From contig CAJARE010000151.1 of NCBI GenBank assembly GCA_903944255.1, positions 1 to 10,140 on the forward strand: 10,140 bases of DNA, written 5' to 3'. The notes under the pieces were generated by a model. The model was not told the DNA's origin, did not search any database, and saw only the letters and a program-made list of their open reading frames with translations. Positions 5,648 to 10,140 of this stretch are shown piece after piece. The position numbers and the translations under genes were made by a program. Origin of the DNA: an uncultured beta proteobacterium. Its GTDB lineage: Bacteria > Pseudomonadota > Gammaproteobacteria > Burkholderiales > Burkholderiaceae. Position 1 is the stretch's first letter, and each line of letters begins with the position of its first letter.

Positions 5648-7304
5648 ATTTAGCCAGCTTAGATAAAAGCTTTGTAGGAGTGATCACCTCGGGATCTAAA
5701 ACCAATTCAATGAGTGCGCCACGTTTACTTTTCAGGGCATTTGTGAAGGCAGATTCAAATTCTTCAGTATGAGTTACGCGATACCCAGGAATACCAAAGC
5801 TATCTGCAAACTTGATAAAGTCTGGATTTGTTAAAGCAGTGCCCATGACGCGCTGTGTAAATTCTCTCTCTTGATGCATACGAATGGTTCCAAGCATGCC
5901 GTTATTCACCACCAAAATAATTGGATACGATTCGTATCGCGCGGCAGTTGCCAGTTCCTGGCAATTCATCATAAAGTCGCCGTCACCACAAACCGCTATT
6001 ACAATGCGTTTGGGGTCAGCAATCTTTGCAGCAATGGCAGCTGGTAAACCATATCCCATCGATCCATTGGCAGGGGCTAACTGACTTCGAATTGGGCCAT
6101 AAGGATAAAAGCGATGAACCCAAGTAGCAAAGTTACCTGCCCCGTTAGTAACAATGGCATCTCGCGGAATTAAATTGGGTAGCGAAGCCATAATTTGCGC
6201 TAGCTGCAAACTACCAGGAACAGTGACTGGAGTAGACCATTCTAAATAATCTGCATGCGCTGTTTGCATCCGTTTGGCAGAATATTCCTTGGTCATTTTA
6301 ATTTCAGCAAGGGCGATGCAGAAATTTTCGGGACTGCAATTGATGGCAAATTCTGGGCGATAAACGCGCCCTAATTCATCAGGGCTGGACAACACATGTA
6401 TGAGAGTGTTATTTACTTTAGGCGGCGTGAGTACACTGTAACCAGCAGTAGTCATTTCTCCAAGACGCTCGCCGATCACCAATAAAACATCAGCTTCTAC
6501 AATTCGTTTGACTAATGCGGGGTTGGCTCCAATTCCAAGATCACCGGCATAACAAGGGTCGCGATTATCAATCAGATCTTGTGAGCGAAAGCTAGTAGCT
6601 ACTGGAACACCTTCGCGATTTGCCCAAGCCCTCAAATGATCACATGCTGCCCTATTCCAATTACCACCACCAGCTAATACCATTGGATTTTTAGCATTTG
6701 CAAATTGCTTCATTGCATCAGAAAAGATCACCCTATCCAATCCAGGCTGAACGATATGTGCCGCAGCAGTTGGTTTTTCCTCACCAATGAGATACAAAAC
6801 ATCTTCAGGCAATGCAATGACAACTGGCCCTTTGCGACCTGATTGAGCAATATGAAATGCATGAGAAACAAATTCATCAATCCGATCCACTCGATCAATA
6901 CTGCCCACCCACTTTGCACATTCAGAGTACATACGGCGGTAATCGACCTCTTGAAAGGCTTCACGCTCAACCATATCTGTACCTACCTGTCCCACTAAAA
7001 GCACCATGGGTGTGGAATCTTGATAGGCAGTATGAATACCCACCATGGCATTTGAAGCCCCAGGACCACGAGTCACCATCACTACGCCAGGTTTACCAGT
7101 TAATTTCGCATAGGCTTCGCCCATATAAGCTGCACCACCTTCTTGGCGACAGGTAATAAAACGAAATTGGGGGTGATCAACCAAGCCATCAAGCAGGGGC
7201 AAAAAACTCTCTCCCGGAACGCCGAAGGCAAATTCAACACCTTGTCTAACTAATGCATTGGCTAGTATTTGTCCGCCATGCATATTTTTTTTAACTGTCC
7301 CCAT
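5646..7304 (-). CDS. Thiamine-diphosphate-dependent enzyme, acetolactate synthase superfamily
   Basis: This is a 552-residue enzyme with the three-domain fold of acetolactate synthase, benzaldehyde lyase and related 2-oxoacid ligases or lyases. The N-terminal Pyr domain includes FGVPGESFLPLLDGL (27-41) and RQEGGAAYMGEAYAKLTG (53-70), with Glu55 as the expected ThDP-activating glutamate. The central Rossmann-like domain spans about 190-335. The C-terminal PP domain has GDGDFMMN (440-447) through NN (467-468), the ThDP/Mg2+ motif. The RFDDR FAD-site sequence of true IlvB is not seen where expected; the segment reads VIGERLGEMTTAGY (276-289). No small subunit (IlvN) gene is adjacent. It is therefore probably not the biosynthetic acetolactate synthase; the substrate is unknown. 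The ATG has AGAGA about 6 nt upstream; Met8, just before the conserved HGGQILANAL, is an alternative start. Confidence 0.85.
   Translation of the reverse strand: MGTVKKNMHGGQILANALVRQGVEFAFGVPGESFLPLLDGLVDHPQFRFITCRQEGGAAYMGEAYAKLTGKPGVVMVTRGPGASNAMVGIHTAYQDSTPMVLLVGQVGTDMVEREAFQEVDYRRMYSECAKWVGSIDRVDRIDEFVSHAFHIAQSGRKGPVVIALPEDVLYLIGEEKPTAAAHIVQPGLDRVIFSDAMKQFANAKNPMVLAGGGNWNRAACDHLRAWANREGVPVATSFRSQDLIDNRDPCYAGDLGIGANPALVKRIVEADVLLVIGERLGEMTTAGYSVLTPPKVNNTLIHVLSSPDELGRVYRPEFAINCSPENFCIALAEIKMTKEYSAKRMQTAHADYLEWSTPVTVPGSLQLAQIMASLPNLIPRDAIVTNGAGNFATWVHRFYPYGPIRSQLAPANGSMGYGLPAAIAAKIADPKRIVIAVCGDGDFMMNCQELATAARYESYPIILVVNNGMLGTIRMHQEREFTQRVMGTALTNPDFIKFADSFGIPGYRVTHTEEFESAFTNALKSKRGALIELVLDPEVITPTKLLSKLAK
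7258..7286 (+). promoter_or_regulatory. Weak candidate promoter of the Nudix gene, inside the divergent gene
   Basis: TTGGCT (7258-7263) and CATATT (7281-7286) each match four of six consensus bases and are 17 bp apart. Because only 22 nt separate the two divergent start codons, a plus-strand promoter with an untranslated leader must lie within the first codons of the ThDP-enzyme gene, as this one does. The matches are weak and this is a guess. Confidence 0.25.
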
Positions 7305-7326
7305 CGTTTTCTCTTACACTTTCTTT

Positions 7327-8160
7327 ATGAATACACTTTCTACCAGCACCTTAGCCGCATTGGAAGAGATGCTACAAAATACTGCGCGCTCTGCTCCACC
7401 AGATTTTCTCCCGATTATGCTGATTGGAGGCAGTGCTGGCACACAGACTATTGGACATCTTAATCCTGAATTTATCGCCTTCCTTCAAGAAACCCTAGAA
7501 AAAGACCCGATCCCATTCATTTCTGTTGGCAGTGATCAAATCAGCATTGTGCTGACCCGTCCTCAAGAATTATCGAAAAGCTTGTATCAACTTGCTCATA
7601 TGATGCATTTGGCAGGCTTTATTCCAGGATGGCGTCACGAAGATTTTGCCTGGTTAGATCAGAATGGCCATCAATATTTTCGTCTTGAGCGAGCCGCCTT
7701 TCGTACCTTTGGCTTTCGAAGTATGGCGACCCATATCAATGGCTATACAAAATCCAATTCGATTTGGTTAGGTCGGCGAAGCGAAGCGAAGTCTACTGAT
7801 CCCGGTAAATTGGATAACATCGCTGCAGGTGGCATTGCTGCCGATGAAACCCCGTGGGTCTGCGCTCGTCGAGAATTATGGGAAGAAGCTGGGGTACCCG
7901 AGCAAATTGCAGCGAATATTGAACCAATTGGCAGAATACACATGCGCCGACCGATTGCTGGACGTGGCTTTCATGATGAATTGCTCTATGTTTATGATTT
8001 AGAGCTAGCCGATCAATTTGTGCCAACCAACCATGATGGTGAAGTGAGCGGCTTTATTGAAACTTCTCTCGCTGAAGCAGCTGCCAGGATCCTAGCCGAT
8101 GAATTTACTGCTGATGCCGCCTTTGTCACTGCTGACTTTATATTGCGACGCAGCAAATAA
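7327..8160 (+). CDS. DUF4743-Nudix hydrolase (YJR142W type), probable damaged-thiamine-diphosphate hydrolase
   Basis: The protein has 277 residues from the ATG at 7327. Residues about 1-135 look like the DUF4743 N-terminal domain; the Nudix domain follows from HINGYTK (136-142). The Nudix box is exact at 168-190: Gly168, Glu174, then RELWEEAGV (182-190), whose glutamates bind the metal. Flanking motifs DPGKLDNIAAGG (158-169), ELLYVYDLEL (218-227) and NHDGEVSGF (235-243) match the yeast YJR142W and plant enzymes reported to hydrolyse oxidised or otherwise damaged ThDP analogues. That the bacterial protein does the same is inference, supported by its neighbours: a ThDP enzyme on the left and thiC on the right. 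Longer reading back to TTG at 7258 would overlap the divergent gene and is rejected. No Shine-Dalgarno is visible. The gene lies upstream of the thiC riboswitch, so it is not under its control. Confidence 0.85.
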   Translation: MNTLSTSTLAALEEMLQNTARSAPPDFLPIMLIGGSAGTQTIGHLNPEFIAFLQETLEKDPIPFISVGSDQISIVLTRPQELSKSLYQLAHMMHLAGFIPGWRHEDFAWLDQNGHQYFRLERAAFRTFGFRSMATHINGYTKSNSIWLGRRSEAKSTDPGKLDNIAAGGIAADETPWVCARRELWEEAGVPEQIAANIEPIGRIHMRRPIAGRGFHDELLYVYDLELADQFVPTNHDGEVSGFIETSLAEAAARILADEFTADAAFVTADFILRRSK

Positions 8161-8170
8161 AGATCGTAGC

Positions 8171-8200
8171 CATACATTTTTTTCTAATTCATGGTTAAAT
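8171..8200 (+). promoter_or_regulatory. Candidate thiC promoter (extended -10)
   Basis: TGGTTAAAT at 8192-8200 fits an extended -10 (TGn plus a four-of-six hexamer). CATACA (8171-8176) is a poor -35 with 18-bp spacing. Initiation near 8207 would just include the switching strand at 8210-8218 in the transcript, which is what the leader model needs. The call is tentative. Confidence 0.35.
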
Positions 8201-8215
8201 CATCTTTAAGGATGA

Positions 8216-8303
8216 AACAGGGGTGCCCTCAATATCGATTTGGATAATTAGGCGCTGAGAAAGACCCTAAAACCCGATCCAGATAATGCTGGCGTGGGGA
8301 GTT
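8216..8303 (+). promoter_or_regulatory. TPP riboswitch aptamer (THI element)
   Basis: The conserved pieces appear in order: GGGGTGCC (8220-8227), the pyrimidine-sensing CTGAGA (8255-8260), ACCC (8264-8267), GATCCAGATAATGCTGGCG (8276-8294) and GGGGA (8296-8300). P1 closes with AAC (8216-8218) against GTT (8301-8303). P2 pairs GCC with GGC (8225-8227/8251-8253). P3 has TATC/GATA (8233-8236/8243-8246). P4 is CCC/GGG, and P5 is CCAG (8279-8282) against CTGG (8289-8292). Binding of thiamine diphosphate is expected to lower ThiC production. Confidence 0.95.
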
Positions 8304-8323
8304 ACATCAGACCGACACACCCG

Positions 8324-8356
8324 GTTTCGTCCATCTAAAACAGTCAGGAGATGGGC
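8324..8356 (+). promoter_or_regulatory. Riboswitch expression platform: hairpin hiding the thiC ribosome-binding site
   Basis: Bases 8329-8336 (GTCCATCT) pair with 8349-8356 (AGATGGGC), eight pairs with one G-U. This buries the 3' part of the Shine-Dalgarno AGGAG (8346-8350) and the bases up to the ATG at 8357. The left arm can instead pair with the aptamer's 5' flank: GGATGAAAC (8210-8218) against GTTTCGTCC (8324-8332), nine pairs with one G-U. No U-run follows the hairpin, so control is probably at translation, not by termination. Confidence 0.75.
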
Positions 8357-10140
8357 ATGAGCAAAAGTAAAAATCAAACCAAACATGAAATACCTAGTCT
8401 TAAAAGTTTAGAGCGTGACTTTGGGCAAAAGTTTGCCTACCCAGCCTCAACTAAAACCTATTTACAAGGTTCTCGCGCGGATATTAAAGCGCCGATACGC
8501 ATGATTGAACAATTACCAACTCGCGTTGGTGAAGAGTTGATATCCAATCCACCTGTACCGGTCTACGACACTTCTGGTCCATATAGTGATCCTGAAATTG
8601 TGATTAACCTTGAAAATGGTTTGCCTAGACTACGCGACTCTTGGATTAACGAACGTCAGGATACTGATCAACTTGCAGGGCCAAGCTCTGAATACGGTGT
8701 CGCACGATCTCAGGATGAGGCTACGCAACAATTACGCTTTTCACACATTAGCGCTCCGCGGGTTGCTAAAGCCGGCAAAAATGTCAGTCAAATGTATTAC
8801 GCACGCCAAGGCATCATTACTCCAGAGATGGAATATGTCGCTCTGCGCGAGTCGATGGGTTTAGAGCAACTTCGCAAAAATCCGGAGTACAAACAATTAC
8901 TCAAGCAACACCCAGGTAAAAGCTATGGTGCAAACCTTCCAGATATCGTCACGGGAGAATTTGTTCGGCAAGAAATTGCTGCTGGACGCGCCATTATTCC
9001 TGCCAATATTAATCACCCTGAATTAGAGCCAATGATCATTGGTCGTAACTTCCGCGTAAAGATTAATGGCAATCTAGGTAACTCAGCCGTTACTTCCTCC
9101 ATTAATGAAGAAGTGGAAAAAATGGTGTGGTCGATTCGCTGGGGTGCTGACACCATCATGGATCTGTCTACTGGTAAGCATATTCACGAAACCCGCGAAT
9201 GGATTATTCGTAACTCCCCCGTACCAATCGGAACTGTTCCGATTTATCAAGCCCTTGATAAAACTGGCGGTGTTGCTGAAGATCTCACCTGGGAAATGTT
9301 CCGTGACACATTGATTGAGCAAGCTGAACAAGGCGTAGATTACTTCACGATCCATGCAGGTGTATTGCTGCGTTATGTCCCTCTAACAGCAGATCGTATA
9401 ACTGGAATCGTCTCAAGAGGCGGCTCCATTATGGCTAAGTGGTGCTTAGCTCACCATAAAGAAAATTTTCTTTATACAAAGTTCGATGAAATTTGCGAAA
9501 TCATGAAGGCCTATGATGTGTCATTTAGTTTGGGTGATGGTTTGCGCCCGGGTTGCATTGCAGATTCAAATGACGCTGCACAATTTGGTGAGCTCCATAC
9601 CCTTGGTGAATTAACAGCCAAAGCTTGGAAACATGATGTACAGGTCATGATCGAAGGCCCTGGTCACGTTCCAATGCAGCGCATTGAAGAGAATATGACT
9701 GAAGAGTTAAAGCATTGCTTAGAAGCGCCCTTCTATACACTGGGACCACTCATTACCGATATTGCTCCAGGCTATGATCACATCACTAGTGGTATTGGTG
9801 CAGCCCAAATTGGTTGGTATGGTACAGCCATGCTGTGCTATGTCACACCTAAAGAGCATCTTGGACTTCCCGATAAAGAAGATGTCCGCGAAGGCATTAT
9901 TACCTACAAGATTGCCGCTCATGGTGCCGACTTAGCTAAGGGCTTACCGGGCGCCCAAGTACGTGATAACGCCCTATCAAAGGCACGCTTTGAATTCCGC
10001 TGGGAAGATCAATTCAATCTTGGCTTAGATCCTGAGCGCGCTCGTGAATATCATGATGCTACATTGCCAGCTGAAGGCGCAAAGATTGCCCACTTCTGCT
10101 CGATGTGTGGTCCTAAGTTCTGCTCGATGAAAATTACGCA
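8357..10140 (+). CDS. thiC: Phosphomethylpyrimidine synthase (ThiC), 3' end cut by window edge
   Basis: ThiC is the radical-SAM enzyme that rearranges aminoimidazole ribotide into hydroxymethylpyrimidine phosphate, the pyrimidine half of thiamine. The first 594 codons are open and nearly complete (E. coli ThiC has 631). The N-terminal region includes YPASTKTYLQGSR (28-40), and the barrel carries NGNLGNSAVTSS (237-248) and EGPGHVPM (433-440). The cluster motif is CX2CX4C at Cys581, Cys584 and Cys589 (CSMCGPKFC), which ligates the [4Fe-4S] cluster. The start is ATG 8357, 6 nt after AGGAG. Another in-frame ATG at 8351 abuts the AGGAG and is too close to use. The gene follows a TPP riboswitch, so expression should fall when thiamine diphosphate is plentiful. 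All motifs are intact and I see no frameshift. Confidence 0.97.
   Translation, partial: MSKSKNQTKHEIPSLKSLERDFGQKFAYPASTKTYLQGSRADIKAPIRMIEQLPTRVGEELISNPPVPVYDTSGPYSDPEIVINLENGLPRLRDSWINERQDTDQLAGPSSEYGVARSQDEATQQLRFSHISAPRVAKAGKNVSQMYYARQGIITPEMEYVALRESMGLEQLRKNPEYKQLLKQHPGKSYGANLPDIVTGEFVRQEIAAGRAIIPANINHPELEPMIIGRNFRVKINGNLGNSAVTSSINEEVEKMVWSIRWGADTIMDLSTGKHIHETREWIIRNSPVPIGTVPIYQALDKTGGVAEDLTWEMFRDTLIEQAEQGVDYFTIHAGVLLRYVPLTADRITGIVSRGGSIMAKWCLAHHKENFLYTKFDEICEIMKAYDVSFSLGDGLRPGCIADSNDAAQFGELHTLGELTAKAWKHDVQVMIEGPGHVPMQRIEENMTEELKHCLEAPFYTLGPLITDIAPGYDHITSGIGAAQIGWYGTAMLCYVTPKEHLGLPDKEDVREGIITYKIAAHGADLAKGLPGAQVRDNALSKARFEFRWEDQFNLGLDPERAREYHDATLPAEGAKIAHFCSMCGPKFCSMKIT

Noticed and set aside
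7258..7326. Longer reading of the Nudix protein from TTG at 7258
   Set aside because: The extra 23 residues overlap the divergent ThDP-enzyme coding sequence and look unlike the family N-terminus. ATG 7327 is better.
7776..7790. Three tandem copies of GCGAA in the Nudix gene (possible phase-variable repeat)
   Set aside because: Three copies are too few to slip often, and the encoded RRSEAK fits the family motif in frame.
8610..8864. 84-codon plus-strand frame, and other frames antisense or out of phase inside parE, the MFS gene, the ThDP-enzyme gene and thiC
   Set aside because: Each lies wholly inside a gene with clear family motifs and has no features of its own. They are shadow frames.

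Overview
The window looks like a chromosomal housekeeping stretch from a betaproteobacterium of the Burkholderiaceae, most probably Polynucleobacter or a close relative. This rests on protein-level resemblance (a ParE-ParC pair with a beta-type HPHGDQSAYDALV segment, a Bug/TctC periplasmic binding protein, ThiC) and on a moderate G+C that I judge by eye to be in the mid-40s percent. It is an inference, not a database match. I see no phage, insertion sequence, CRISPR array or integrase.

Layout. 1-2625 (minus strand): the 5' part of parC, cut by the window edge, and complete parE; together they encode topoisomerase IV, with stop and start joined as TAATG. 2626-2856: divergent spacer with a likely parE promoter and a perfect 14-bp palindrome. 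2857-4219 (plus): a 12-helix MFS transporter and a 45-residue membrane protein that overlaps its end. 4271-4345: tRNA-Arg(CCU). 4346-4552: non-coding stretch with two consensus DnaA boxes in inverted orientation and a separate interrupted palindrome. 4553-5587 (plus): an orphan Bug/TctC solute-binding protein, ending at a strong hairpin terminator shared with the convergent gene. 5646-7304 (minus): a thiamine-diphosphate (ThDP) dependent enzyme of the acetolactate synthase superfamily. 7327-8160 (plus): a DUF4743-Nudix hydrolase whose start codon lies only 22 nt from that of the ThDP enzyme. 8216-8356: a TPP riboswitch with a readable translational expression platform. 8357 to the edge: thiC, nearly complete, including its Fe-S cysteine motif.

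How the genes fit together. The right third has a thiamine theme: a ThDP-using enzyme, a Nudix hydrolase of the type linked to clearing damaged ThDP, and the riboswitch-controlled gene that makes the thiamine pyrimidine. I found no wholly new system. The items most worth a second look are the Nudix gene in this context, the mutually exclusive helices of the thiC leader, the inverted DnaA boxes behind the tRNA gene, and the unlisted small membrane protein after the MFS gene.
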